A DNA stretch of 64,000 nucleotides from assembly GCF_025465275.1 (NCBI RefSeq), contig NZ_JAODNK010000216.1, positions 1 to 64,000 of the forward strand, given 5' to 3'. Position 1 is the first letter of the stretch. The number at the start of each line of letters is the position of its first letter. Shown piece by piece: positions 48,820 through 57,972 of this stretch. The stretch comes from Nocardia sp. (lineage in GTDB: Bacteria > Actinomycetota > Actinomycetes > Mycobacteriales > Mycobacteriaceae). The translations under genes were made by a program, and so were the position numbers. A model generated the notes under the pieces. It ran no database searches, had not been told where the DNA came from, and saw only the letters and a list, made by a program, of their open reading frames with translations.

Positions 48820-50109
48820 ATGAGCACCGCATCGATCTACGACGAACTGGATACCCGCGCGGCAGCCGTCGCCAACCAGGTGGTGAAATGGCGCCATCAC
48901 CTGCACCGGCACCCCGAACTGTCGAATCGGGAAGGCGCCACCGCCACACTGATCGCCGAGCATCTGCGCGCGCTGAAACTGGACGAGGTGCGCACCGGCA
49001 TTGCCGGGCACGGCGTTGTCGGCGTGCTGCACGGCGGCCTGCGCGGTGACCGGGTGATCGCGCTGCGCGCCGATACCGACGCCCTGCCGGTCCAAGACCT
49101 CTCCGGCGTCGATTTCGCCTCGCACGTCATCGACAACAACTACCCTGGCGGACCCTTCCCGGTCTCGCACGCCTGCGGCCACGACTGCCACACCGCCATG
49201 CTCATGGGCGCGGCCACCGTGCTCGCGGATATCCGCGACAAGCTCTCGGGCACAATGCTGTTCGTCTTCCAGCCCGCCGAGGAGGGCCCGCCGCCGGACG
49301 AGCGCGGCGGCGCCCGCGAAATGCTCGCCGAGGGCGCGCTCGACAATCCGCCCCCGACCATGGCCTTCGGGTTCCATGTCGCCCCATATCCCAAGGGCTA
49401 CATCGGATATCGCGCCGGAAATCTGTTCGCCGCCTCCTGTCTGGTGAAGATCACCATCAATGGACAGCAGGTGCACGGCTCCATGCCGTGGGCCGGAATC
49501 GATCCCATGCCCGCCGCCGGTGCGATTCTCACCGGAATCGGCCAGATCTACCGGCAGGTCAGCGCTTTCGACCCCATCACCGTCACCATCGGGCATATCG
49601 AGGATGTCGGCCGGTTCAATATCATCGGCCGGCATGCCACCCTGTGGGGCACCATCCGCTGCACCGTCGAATCCGATATGGGCGATGTCCAGCAGCGCGT
49701 CAGGACGCTGGCCGAGCAGACCTCCAAGGCTTACAACTGTTCGGCCACAGTCGAATTCCTGCAGGATGTGCCCGCCGTGCACAATACGCAGGAGTGGGTG
49801 ACCGCCGGGCTGCCGACCATGCGCCGAGTCGCCGGCGACAACAAGGTGATCGAGACGTTTCCCGGGCTGGGCTACGACGACGTCTCCGAGTTCGTCAATA
49901 AGTACGGCGGTCTGTATGTCCTTCTCGGCGTGCAGGATACGGAGCTGAGCCCCGGACAGCAGATACCCGTCCCGACGCCCGGCGGCCGCGGCATGTACGT
50001 CAACCACAATCCGCACTTCTATGCCGACGACGACACCCTCGTCACCGGCGTACGACTGCACTGCCACGCGGCGCACGACCACCTGGCGGGCGATCTCGAA
50101 CCTCGATGA
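48820..50109 (+). CDS. M20-family metal-dependent amidohydrolase
   Basis: A 429-residue enzyme of the M20D type (hippurate/indole-acetyl-amino-acid hydrolase-like). The metal motif HACGHDCHTAML begins at residue 117, with Cys119 and His121 as expected ligands; the catalytic Glu pair is in FQPAEEGPPP; the dimerisation lid follows. It cleaves N-acyl amino acids or related amides; the substrate is unknown. SD GAGGAGG before ATG 48820. Its stop overlaps the antiporter start (ATGA), so they are co-translated. Confidence 0.88.
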   Translation: MSTASIYDELDTRAAAVANQVVKWRHHLHRHPELSNREGATATLIAEHLRALKLDEVRTGIAGHGVVGVLHGGLRGDRVIALRADTDALPVQDLSGVDFASHVIDNNYPGGPFPVSHACGHDCHTAMLMGAATVLADIRDKLSGTMLFVFQPAEEGPPPDERGGAREMLAEGALDNPPPTMAFGFHVAPYPKGYIGYRAGNLFAASCLVKITINGQQVHGSMPWAGIDPMPAAGAILTGIGQIYRQVSAFDPITVTIGHIEDVGRFNIIGRHATLWGTIRCTVESDMGDVQQRVRTLAEQTSKAYNCSATVEFLQDVPAVHNTQEWVTAGLPTMRRVAGDNKVIETFPGLGYDDVSEFVNKYGGLYVLLGVQDTELSPGQQIPVPTPGGRGMYVNHNPHFYADDDTLVTGVRLHCHAAHDHLAGDLEPR

Positions 50110-51233
50110 CCGCCACGTGCCTGGATCGCCCGCATCCCGACACCGAGGAAACATTGCCTTACAAGAGAATTCGCTGGAATGTCTTGGTCCCCATAGTGGC
50201 AGTTCTGGCCCTTGCCGGGGTATGGGACCGGGAACTGTCTCTGCTCGCCGATATCCCTATCGTCGTCCTGCTGCTCGGTGCGGTGCTGGCCGCGGTTCAC
50301 CACGCGGAGGTGGTGGCGCACCGGGTGGGGGAGCCGTTCGGTGCGCTGGTGCTCGCGGTCGCCGTGACGGTGATCGAGGTGGGATTGATTCTGACCCTGA
50401 TGGTTTCGGGCGGTGACAAATCCGCACCGCTGGCCCGGGACACCGTCTTCGCGGCGGTCATGATCACCTGCAATGGCATCTTCGGTCTCGCACTGCTGGT
50501 CGGCGCGCTCCGGCGCCGGGTCGCGGTCTTCAACTCCGAGGGCACGGGCGCGGCGCTGGCAACGGTGGCAGCGCTGGCGACCCTGACCCTGGTGCTGCCG
50601 ACCTTCACCACCAGTGAACCGGGCCCTCGATTCTCCTCCGCCCAGCTCGCTTTCGCGGCGGTCGCATCACTGGTGCTCTACGGCAGCTTCGTGGCCGTGC
50701 AGACCCTGCGGCACCGCGACGACTTCCTGCCCGTCGAACCGGAGCGCGTAGCGGTCGCAGACCAAACGCCACCGTCCCAGCGTGCGACCTGGGCCAGTCT
50801 CGGACTGCTGATCATGGCCCTGGTGGGTGTGGTCGGCCTGGCCAAGACGGTCTCCCCGGCCATCGAATCCGGCGTCGACGCAGCCGGATTGCCGCGTGCG
50901 GCCGTCGGCGTGGTGATCGCCATGCTGGTACTGCTGCCCGAGGCATTGGCAGCACTGCGCGCCGCCCGCGACGGCAGAGTGCAGATCAGCCTCAACCTCG
51001 CCCTCGGATCAGCCATGGCGAGTATCGGACTCACCATTCCCGCCATTGCGGTGGCTTCGATCTGGCTGGATCCGCCCCTGCTGCTGGGACTGGGCGCGAC
51101 CGAAATGGTGCTGCTCGCCCTGACTGTCGTGGTCGGTGTGCTCACCGTGGTCCCAGGCCGGGCGACCCTACTGCAGGGCGCGGTGCACCTGACCCTGTTC
51201 GCCGCCTTCGTCTTCCTCGCGGTCGCACCCTGA
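50106..51233 (+). CDS. ChaA-like Ca2+/H+ (cation/proton) antiporter
   Basis: A 375-residue membrane protein of the CaCA superfamily with about 11 helices and two inverted repeats. The first alpha-repeat is GEPFGALVLAVAVTVIEVGLIL (carrying the conserved Glu), and the second is LLPEALAALRAARDGRVQISLNLALGSAMASIGL. Coupled to the amidohydrolase, so it may balance or export ions linked to that step, or the pairing is accidental. Confidence 0.82.
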   Translation: MTATCLDRPHPDTEETLPYKRIRWNVLVPIVAVLALAGVWDRELSLLADIPIVVLLLGAVLAAVHHAEVVAHRVGEPFGALVLAVAVTVIEVGLILTLMVSGGDKSAPLARDTVFAAVMITCNGIFGLALLVGALRRRVAVFNSEGTGAALATVAALATLTLVLPTFTTSEPGPRFSSAQLAFAAVASLVLYGSFVAVQTLRHRDDFLPVEPERVAVADQTPPSQRATWASLGLLIMALVGVVGLAKTVSPAIESGVDAAGLPRAAVGVVIAMLVLLPEALAALRAARDGRVQISLNLALGSAMASIGLTIPAIAVASIWLDPPLLLGLGATEMVLLALTVVVGVLTVVPGRATLLQGAVHLTLFAAFVFLAVAP

Positions 51234-51271
51234 TCACCCCCCTACGAACACCGAAAGGAATTGAGAGACAG

Positions 51272-51982
51272 ATGGATTGGATCGTCGCACCGGAGGAACT
51301 GGCCGATCGCTGGACCACTGTCGACAGCCACAGTTACCCGTACCCACTCTCGGTGCAGACCCGGCGCCCCGCGGACCGGACGAGTGCACGACGCTTCGCC
51401 CACCCCGAGTTCGACGTGGCGCTAGGGGTTCTCGTCGAACCGGAGCTACGCATCACCGTCGAGGGCGAGCATCCCGACTCCCCGCACACCGTCCGCATGC
51501 TCGGCTGTGTCGGCAACGGTGCGGGTGCGCTGGCTGTGCAAACCTGCAATGCCGCATCCGATCACGCAGGGGCGGTGCATATCTGGTTCGGCGACAGTAC
51601 CCAGCTGGCCGGGCGGATCGCCTATGCGCTGCCACTGGTGCACGGCGGCAGGGAACAGCCGTGCACCGTCCCGGCCGCAGAGCTGCGCCGGGGTTGCGCG
51701 CCCGTCGAAGCGGCGCTGGGCGCCGGAGATATCGATCTCGCCCGCCGTCTGCTGTGCGCGACACGAATCGCGGAGGGCCACTTGTGCATCGAAAGCGGCC
51801 CCGCTGCAGCAGAATCCGCCCCCTGCATGCTCATGGCCTGGATCGATGTGGCGGGCGACGGCCGCTATCTGATGCATTCCGACCAGGACGTCCGGATCAT
51901 CCCAGGTTCACCCGCCGCTGTCAGCCGTGAACTCGATCGGGCCATCACCGCACGTGCAGGTGATGTCCGGCTGGCCTGCTGA
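51272..51982 (+). CDS. ESX secretion-associated protein EspG-like
   Basis: A 236-residue protein with the EspG pattern: N-terminal WIVAPEELADRW, a beta-rich middle with PEFDVALGVLVEPELRITVEG, VHIWFGDSTQLAGRIAYALP, and C-terminal PAAVSRELDRAIT. EspG proteins are cytosolic chaperones of PE/PPE-type substrates of type VII secretion. No other ESX gene is in the window, so the partner locus lies elsewhere, and the call rests on pattern only. SD GAAAGGAA. Confidence 0.6.
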   Translation: MDWIVAPEELADRWTTVDSHSYPYPLSVQTRRPADRTSARRFAHPEFDVALGVLVEPELRITVEGEHPDSPHTVRMLGCVGNGAGALAVQTCNAASDHAGAVHIWFGDSTQLAGRIAYALPLVHGGREQPCTVPAAELRRGCAPVEAALGAGDIDLARRLLCATRIAEGHLCIESGPAAAESAPCMLMAWIDVAGDGRYLMHSDQDVRIIPGSPAAVSRELDRAITARAGDVRLAC

Positions 51983-51983
51983 T

Positions 51984-52724
51984 CTATTGCAGGCGATCCG
52001 ATTCCGCTGCGGCCGGCCGCTCACGCAGGATGCGATAGCCGAGGATTCCGGAGATCGCGTACGCGACCACCATCACAGCCGCAGTGGGCCAAGCCCAGCT
52101 GACATACCAGTCGCCGAATCGGTTGGGCCAGATGCTCTCCACAATCAGCAGTGCGATCAGCACAGTACCGATGCCAGCGCCGATCGCCATGGGCAGCAGG
52201 GCGATTCGAGTCTGCTGGGTCGAATGCGGATATGAATACGCGAGCGAGGCGAGGACCGCGACATTGGCCACGAACAACGCCACCGCGGTCACATAGACGT
52301 AGACGAGCGCCAGACCGCGCAGGTTCCCGACATACATCGTCGATGTCACGTGCGCCTCGGAGACGGCGTAGAGCACGACCGACAGCACGGCGCTCGCCGC
52401 GAAGATCCCGCCGATCCAGCGGGTCAGATGCCGGTGCCCCCACGCCTGCCCCACGGTCAGCACCAGACAGGCGGCTGCCGCGAGCGTGATGAGATTGCCG
52501 ATCAGATTGCTGACATTGGCCAATCGCACATGCTCGGGCGTGGCCTGATCGACCCATTCATTATTGATGATGGCCGGCTGATCGAGGATTGCCGCGACCA
52601 TGAGCAGGGCGAGTGCGACGGTCAGCGGCCGCGACCCCGGATGGCTGCGCCACAGCGTCAATCGCAGCCCGACGGCGACCGCCCCCGCTGCCCCCGCGAC
52701 CGTCAGCAGGACGGGCACCATCAC
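51984..52724 (-). CDS. Seven-helix membrane protein (MAB_1171c-like N-terminal domain)
   Basis: A 246-residue protein with seven hydrophobic helices; RPLTVALALLMVAAILDQPAI opens the pattern, and a basic tail follows (ILRERPAA). It resembles the membrane half of the putative transporters called MAB_1171c in mycobacteria, but lacks the cytoplasmic C-terminal domain those proteins have. Its GTG start (52724) overlaps the upstream XRE stop (GTGA); ATG 52721 is an alternative. Confidence 0.6.
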   Translation of the reverse strand: MMVPVLLTVAGAAGAVAVGLRLTLWRSHPGSRPLTVALALLMVAAILDQPAIINNEWVDQATPEHVRLANVSNLIGNLITLAAAACLVLTVGQAWGHRHLTRWIGGIFAASAVLSVVLYAVSEAHVTSTMYVGNLRGLALVYVYVTAVALFVANVAVLASLAYSYPHSTQQTRIALLPMAIGAGIGTVLIALLIVESIWPNRFGDWYVSWAWPTAAVMVVAYAISGILGYRILRERPAAAESDRLQ

Positions 52725-53131
52725 AGCATCCCCTCTCCGATCTTGCGCCGCTTGATCCTTCGGCCGTGCGTGTCCTCTTTCTCATCCGGAGGCTCCGCGT
52801 CCTTCTCGGTGCGCCGGCGTCCCTCGACGGCGAACCGCTCGCGCGCCGCCGCCTCCTCGAGCAGTTGCAGCATCGGCACCGCGCTGAGCGCGTCCTTGGT
52901 GGCCGCATGGTCGACATCGCTGCGCGTGAGCAGCCCGGCCGCGATCAGTCCCTCCACCGGATTCGCCCCGTATGCCCGGGCCAGTTCGATCACGGTGTCC
53001 GCCACCGGCGGATCCGATTCCTCCAGATGCCGCTTGATCCGCGGCCCATTGCTGTCCAAGCGTTCCGCAATAGCGCGGGTACTCGCCCCGCGCGTAATGG
53101 TCCGCTTCCAAGCGTCGAACGCCTGGCTCAT
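52721..53131 (-). CDS. XRE-like small regulator
   Basis: A 136-residue protein with a HTH-like N-terminal half (SQAFDAWKRTITRGASTRAIAERLDSNGPRIKRHLEES ... VIELARAYGANPVEGLIAAGLL) and a highly charged basic tail. The HTH differs from the classic XRE consensus, in keeping with small regulators that accompany MAB_1171c-like membrane proteins. Operon with the membrane protein gene downstream. Confidence 0.65.
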   Translation of the reverse strand: MSQAFDAWKRTITRGASTRAIAERLDSNGPRIKRHLEESDPPVADTVIELARAYGANPVEGLIAAGLLTRSDVDHAATKDALSAVPMLQLLEEAAARERFAVEGRRRTEKDAEPPDEKEDTHGRRIKRRKIGEGML

Positions 53132-53350
53132 CGTCGCATCATCCTCGGGTCGGTCGCTGTTTTCGCCTGCGCCGAGGATAGTCCAGGGAGTGGAATTTAT
53201 CCAACATCGCAGCGAAATCGTTGCGCATGTCCGGATTGGTCAAACTGCCGGTGCAAGGGATATTTGCGTGCAGAGATGGGACTGAGAGCAGGATGCGACG
53301 GAACGATCTGGTTGTGTGATGTATTGGATACGTTCCGCTGGATGCGAAGC

Positions 53351-53356
53351 TACGAT
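53351..53356 (+). promoter_or_regulatory. -10 box upstream of the phr leader ORF
   Basis: TACGAT ends 6 bases before ATG 53363, the start of a seven-codon ORF; leaderless spacing. Confidence 0.45.
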
Positions 53357-53362
53357 GGCCGG

Positions 53363-53386
53363 ATGCCTAGGGTGGATCTCCGATGA
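53363..53386 (+). CDS. Seven-codon leader ORF coupled to the photolyase
   Basis: ATG 53363 encodes MPRVDLR and ends TGA, and that TGA overlaps the photolyase ATG (ATGA). A leaderless start on this mini-ORF followed by coupling would explain how the photolyase, which lacks a clear SD, is translated. Could also be chance. Confidence 0.4.
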   Translation: MPRVDLR

Positions 53387-54705
53387 GCGTCGCCGTTGCC
53401 CTGTTCACCAGGGACCTGCGGGTCCATGACAATCCGGTGCTGGCTGCGGCCTGTCGTGCCGGTGCGGTGGTGCCCCTGTTCGTTGTCGACGACAGAATCC
53501 TCGAGCGGGCCTCCCCCTCAGCGAATCGAATTCGATTCCTGCTGGCGGCGCTCGGTGAGCTCGATACGGAATTGCGGGCCGTCGGCGGACGACTGGTAGT
53601 GCGGCGAGGGGATATCGCCGAGCAAGTCGCACAGGTGGTCGCCGAGACCGGCGCGACCGAGGTGCATATCGCCTCGGATGTGAGCGGGTACAGCACTGCG
53701 CGAGCCCGGCGGCTACGGGATCGACTGGGACACAGCGATTGTCGGCTGACAGTGCATTCGGGATCGGTGAGCATCGTCGACCCTTCCGATCTGCGCCCGG
53801 CGACCGGGCGGGATCACTTCGCGGTCTTCACGCCGTACTTCCGCCGATGGCTGGAAACCCCGCTGCGTAGTGCCGTGGCACGACCCGGCGACGTGACAGT
53901 GCCGGATATCGCCGGTGCGGAACTGCCCGACTTCACCGCTCTCAGTTCGGCGGAAAGCTCCCCGCAATTGGCCGTGGGAGGCGAGACCACCGGCCGGAAG
54001 CTCTTGCGCGACTGGCTTTCCGGCCCCGTCGGTGAATACGCCTCCGCCAGCGACGATCTGGCCGCTGACGCCACCTCCCGCCTGGCTTCCTACCTGCACT
54101 TCGGCTGCCTGTCACCCACCGAAATGGTCCGGCGCACCGACCTGTCCACTCCCGGCGGCTATGCCTTCGCCCGCCAATTGGCTTGGCGCGACTTCAACAA
54201 CCAGATCCTGGCCGCCCGGCCCGAGGTCGCCACCCAGGACTACCGCCCCCGCCCCGCCCCCTGGCGTAATGATCCCCACGCGGTCGCCGCCTGGTGCGCG
54301 GGCCGCACCGGATATCCCGTCATCGACGCGGGCATGCGCCAACTACTGGCCGAAGGCTGGATGCCTGGCCGCGCCCGCCTGATCGCGGCAAGCTTCCTCA
54401 GCAAATCCCTCGGCATCGATTGGCGCATCGGCGCAGCCCATTTCCAGCGCTGGCTCGTCGACGGCGATGTCGCCAATAACCAGCTCAACTGGCAGTGGGC
54501 CGCCGGCACCGGCACCGACACCCGCCCCAACCGTGTCCTGAACCCCATCCGCCAAGCCGACCGCTACGACCCCGACGGCAATTACGCCCGCCGCTGGCTT
54601 CCCGAGCTCGCCCATCTCCCCGGCGCTGACATCCACAAACCCTGGCGAGCACCCCTGCTCGCCCCCGACTACCCTGCCCCGCTCATCGAATGCAACGGCA
54701 TGTGA
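53383..54705 (+). CDS. phr: Deoxyribodipyrimidine photolyase
   Basis: A 440-residue class I photolyase/cryptochrome. The N-terminal alpha/beta antenna domain starts VALFTRDLRVHDNPVL, and the C-terminal FAD domain has the diagnostic YPVIDAGMRQLLAEGWMPGRAR and NNQLNWQWAAGTGTDTRPNRVLNP blocks. It repairs cyclobutane pyrimidine dimers with light. Length is normal. Gene stands alone, with the start inside a heptapeptide ORF stop. Confidence 0.93.
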   Translation: MSVAVALFTRDLRVHDNPVLAAACRAGAVVPLFVVDDRILERASPSANRIRFLLAALGELDTELRAVGGRLVVRRGDIAEQVAQVVAETGATEVHIASDVSGYSTARARRLRDRLGHSDCRLTVHSGSVSIVDPSDLRPATGRDHFAVFTPYFRRWLETPLRSAVARPGDVTVPDIAGAELPDFTALSSAESSPQLAVGGETTGRKLLRDWLSGPVGEYASASDDLAADATSRLASYLHFGCLSPTEMVRRTDLSTPGGYAFARQLAWRDFNNQILAARPEVATQDYRPRPAPWRNDPHAVAAWCAGRTGYPVIDAGMRQLLAEGWMPGRARLIAASFLSKSLGIDWRIGAAHFQRWLVDGDVANNQLNWQWAAGTGTDTRPNRVLNPIRQADRYDPDGNYARRWLPELAHLPGADIHKPWRAPLLAPDYPAPLIECNGM

Positions 54706-54724
54706 TCGACGAAATGCGTTGCGC

Positions 54725-55258
54725 CTATTGCCAGAACCCTTCGTGCGCGGCAGCGGCCTCGTCCTCCAGCATCGGCCCGTACACCTCGATGCTGCGCTGA
54801 CCGCGCGCGAAGACTTCGCGGCAGGGGAGCGCGAATGTGGGGTTCTCGGGGTTGTCGCCGGTGAGGGCGAGAAGTTTCTCCTCGGAGAGGGCATATACAA
54901 CTCGCCCGATGCCGGTCCAGTAAATCGCCCCGGCGCACATGACGCAGGGTTCGGCGCTGGTATACAGCGTCGCCCGCGCGAGTTCGTCTGCCGTGAGGTG
55001 CTTTACGGCCTCCGCAGCGGCGGAGAGCTCGGCATGCTGTGTCGGGTCGCCCTCCGGAGGCGTGGAATTATTGCCCCGCTGCGCGACAATCACACCGTTC
55101 TCATCGGCCACGAGTGCGCCGAAGGGATGCCGCCCCCGCTCGCGAGAGGCAACCGATTCTTCGATCGCCGCGCGCAGCCGGGCGAGATCACCGGGCGGCA
55201 GTTCCGAGTTGCCGGGGGAGCTCGGACTGGACTGGGCACTTGCTGTCATGATGCTCAT
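54725..55258 (-). CDS. CDA-fold nucleobase deaminase (guanine deaminase-like)
   Basis: A 177-residue zinc deaminase. The zinc/catalytic motifs are THAEL-type (QHAELSAA, H-A-E) and PCVMC, with HPFGALVADENGVIVAQRGN ahead. The layout fits the guanine-deaminase subgroup (Bacillus GuaD-like); one enzyme of this subgroup also deaminates ammeline. ATG 55258 chosen; ATG 55249 is possible. Starts 3 bp after the amidohydrolase gene, so it is the last member of an NCS1-amidohydrolase-deaminase operon. Confidence 0.83.
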   Translation of the reverse strand: MSIMTASAQSSPSSPGNSELPPGDLARLRAAIEESVASRERGRHPFGALVADENGVIVAQRGNNSTPPEGDPTQHAELSAAAEAVKHLTADELARATLYTSAEPCVMCAGAIYWTGIGRVVYALSEEKLLALTGDNPENPTFALPCREVFARGQRSIEVYGPMLEDEAAAAHEGFWQ

Positions 55259-55261
55259 CTT

Positions 55262-56608
55262 TCAGGACCTCTCTCGGGTCAGGTCGGCGCGCCGCGCGAA
55301 GAGTTCTTCGGCGGCACTCTGGGCTCGTGCCCGGATCACTTCGGTATCGACGGTCAGCACCTTCCCGGCATCGACTACCAGACGCCCGTCGACATACACC
55401 TGGGCGACATCCGCGGCCGAGGCCGAGAACACCAGGTGCGCAACAGCATTGAAGTCGTCGCCATGCAGCAGCGGCGTCGTGTGCAGGCCACGGAGATCCA
55501 CCAGCACAACATCGGCCTTCTTGCCGGGTTCGAGTGATCCGGTCTCGCTGTCGAGCCCCAGGGCGCGGGCGCCGTCGATGGTCGCCATGGTCAGCAGGTC
55601 CCACGGGTCGCCCGTGGTCGGATCGAGGGTGGTGACCTTCTGCAGCAGCGAGCCGAATTTCATCTCCTCGAGCAGATCCAGATTATTGTTCTCCTTCTCG
55701 CCGTCACTGCCCAGGCCGACGGTAATTCCCTTGTTGCGCATGGCGATCACCGGCGCGGGTCCCGAGGACAGCTTCATATTCGAGCACGGGCAGTGCGCCA
55801 CACTGGTTCCGGTCTGCGCGAGGATCTCCATCTCCCGGTCGTCGACCCACACGCAGTGCGCCACCACGGTGCGTGGGCCGAGAATGCCGCGATGCAGGAA
55901 CTCCTCGATCGGCCGGCGGCCGAATCTGCGCAGCGATTCCTGGACTTCGGAAGTGGTTTCCGAGGAATGCGTATGCAGACCGGTGTCGAACTCGTCGGCG
56001 AGGGCGGCCGCGGCGGTGAAAGCCTCCGGGCTGCAATAGAACAGGTGCTCGAGTCCGACCCAGGCGCGAACCCGGTCATCGGCGTAGGTGCGGTAGTTTT
56101 CGAGCAGTCTGCGATTGCTCGCGAGGGTTTCGAAGTAGTCGTATCCCGGCAGATCGGCGACGTACGGGACGAGCGTGGCCCGGAGCCCGATTGCCTCGGC
56201 GGCGTGCGCGGAACCCTCCATATAGCGCCACATATCCATTACCGAGGTGGTGCCGCCGCGCAGCGCCTCGGTGTAGCACAGCAGCGATGCCGCCTCGGCG
56301 ATGTCCGGCGTCAGCGCGCGATGTGCGGGATCGACATAGTCGCGCAACCAATCCCACAGTGACTTGGATTCGGCGGTCCCGCGCAGCAGGCCGGAGTGCA
56401 GGTGGCAGTTGTGCAGTCCGGGAATGACGGCGTGACCGGTGGCATCCACGACAATCGCATCGGTGGCCGCCGCATCCAGTTGTGCGACGGTTCCGACGGC
56501 GGTGATGCGGCCGTTCTCGATCAGTACCGAACCGGGATCGAACACCGCTCTGTCTCCGGCGCTGGGGATGACGATGCCATTGCGAATCAGAGTGCGAGGC
56601 GAGATCAT
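55262..56608 (-). CDS. Amidohydrolase, TrzN/SsnA-like (metal-dependent deaminase or dechlorinase family)
   Basis: A 448-residue TIM-barrel amidohydrolase. Metal ligands: H-x-H in HNCHLHSG (about residue 68), a His in THSSETTSE, a His in TVVAHCVWVDD, and the Asp in GLGSDGEKENN. The GSDG-x-x-ENN-x-LDL-x-x-EMK stretch is shared with the TrzN/AtzB-type chlorohydrolase and aminohydrolase group. It probably removes an amino or other group from a nitrogen heterocycle. ATG 56608 overlaps the permease stop by 4 bases. Confidence 0.86.
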   Translation of the reverse strand: MISPRTLIRNGIVIPSAGDRAVFDPGSVLIENGRITAVGTVAQLDAAATDAIVVDATGHAVIPGLHNCHLHSGLLRGTAESKSLWDWLRDYVDPAHRALTPDIAEAASLLCYTEALRGGTTSVMDMWRYMEGSAHAAEAIGLRATLVPYVADLPGYDYFETLASNRRLLENYRTYADDRVRAWVGLEHLFYCSPEAFTAAAALADEFDTGLHTHSSETTSEVQESLRRFGRRPIEEFLHRGILGPRTVVAHCVWVDDREMEILAQTGTSVAHCPCSNMKLSSGPAPVIAMRNKGITVGLGSDGEKENNNLDLLEEMKFGSLLQKVTTLDPTTGDPWDLLTMATIDGARALGLDSETGSLEPGKKADVVLVDLRGLHTTPLLHGDDFNAVAHLVFSASAADVAQVYVDGRLVVDAGKVLTVDTEVIRARAQSAAEELFARRADLTRERS

Positions 56609-57972
56609 GCGGTGGCCCTTTCGGTATCGGACGCGGTTGCGGCGAGGTAAGCGAGAACCGCGACGGTGCAGCCGATGACATGCCCGAGCCCGGCGATATC
56701 GGGGTGCGCGGCGGCGATCGGACCGGTGTACACGCTCTGGCTCATGAACGGGATCGACGCCACGACGCCCAGCACGGTCGCGGGCAGTCCCCAGCCGAAA
56801 CGGCGACGGCGATCGGACAATTCGGCCGGCGTGGCGATGCCGGTCCCGCGGCGCCGGAAGAACGCGGTCACGGTCACCGCCGCCCACGGCGCGAGCCAGT
56901 AGCTGGTGATCAGCAGAAAGTTCTGGAAGGTGGTGACAAAATCGTGCTGCCCGGCCCACCAGGCCAGCACCGATCCGATCAGGCACACCAGCACCACCGA
57001 TAACCAGCGAGGTATGCGCAGCCCGGCGGCGAGGGCGGCCATCGAACCCGAATACAGGTCCAGCACCGTCGACGCGAGGGTGGACAGCAGCAGCGAGACC
57101 AGGACGATGGTGCCGAGGATCGAGGGCAGGAATTGCCGGACCATGGAACTCGGATCAGCGACCTCGGCGACGGTGCCGAGCGCCGCACCGAGCCCGCCGA
57201 TCCAGACTCCGGAGACAATGGAACCGCCTGCGGCAGCGGCGAATACGCGTCGACTGCTGGTGCCTGCGGGCAGATACCGGCTGTAGTCGGAGGCGTACGC
57301 CGACCAGCCCAATCCCCGCGCACCGGTGACGGAAACGGTCAATAGGAATGCTCCGACGACGCTCCCCGAGGGATGAGTCGCGCTGGTCAGGCTGACCTGG
57401 CCGACCGCATACGCGGTGACCACGGCGAAAACGCATACCAGCCCCGAAGCGAGCCACTTCTCCATGGCGTGGATCAAGCGATAGCCGATGAGCGGCACGA
57501 TCAACTGAGCGATCACCATGATCAGCAGCGACGGCGTGAAGCCGATATCGAACAGATTGCGCAGGATGAAGATCCCCAGCGTGGTATCGACCACGTACCA
57601 GCCGATACCGCCCACCGCCGTGGAGACGACCGCGGGCAGGTTCCCATACCAGCCGAACGGCCCCCGGGTCTGAATCAATTGCGGCAGTCCGGTGGCCGGG
57701 CCGCGCGTGGACAGCACCCCGACCAGCACCGAGCTGATCAGCGTGCCCAGCACGATGGCCAGCACCGCGGGTACCAGATCCAGCCCGAAGACCGCGGTGG
57801 ACAACGCGCCCACTGACAGCGTGGCGAACTGGGTATTCGCGCCGAACCACAGCGTGAACAATGACCGCGGGCCGCCGTGCCGCAGCGCGGGCGGAATCGG
57901 TTCGACCCCGAGAACTTCTATGCCGTAGGGATTTTCCCGTGCGGTCGTGACGACCTCATCGGCAGCGGACAT
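56605..57972 (-). CDS. NCS1-family nucleobase/cytosine-type permease
   Basis: A 455-residue, 12-helix transporter. NPYGIEVLGVEPIPP at the N-terminus is typical of NCS1 permeases, followed by TLWFGANTQFATLSVGAL and the conserved GWSAYASDYSRYLP. It imports cytosine, purines, hydantoin or allantoin-like compounds. Head of the operon with the amidohydrolase and the deaminase; divergent from a PucR regulator, 242 bp away. Confidence 0.9.
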   Translation of the reverse strand: MSAADEVVTTARENPYGIEVLGVEPIPPALRHGGPRSLFTLWFGANTQFATLSVGALSTAVFGLDLVPAVLAIVLGTLISSVLVGVLSTRGPATGLPQLIQTRGPFGWYGNLPAVVSTAVGGIGWYVVDTTLGIFILRNLFDIGFTPSLLIMVIAQLIVPLIGYRLIHAMEKWLASGLVCVFAVVTAYAVGQVSLTSATHPSGSVVGAFLLTVSVTGARGLGWSAYASDYSRYLPAGTSSRRVFAAAAGGSIVSGVWIGGLGAALGTVAEVADPSSMVRQFLPSILGTIVLVSLLLSTLASTVLDLYSGSMAALAAGLRIPRWLSVVLVCLIGSVLAWWAGQHDFVTTFQNFLLITSYWLAPWAAVTVTAFFRRRGTGIATPAELSDRRRRFGWGLPATVLGVVASIPFMSQSVYTGPIAAAHPDIAGLGHVIGCTVAVLAYLAATASDTERATA

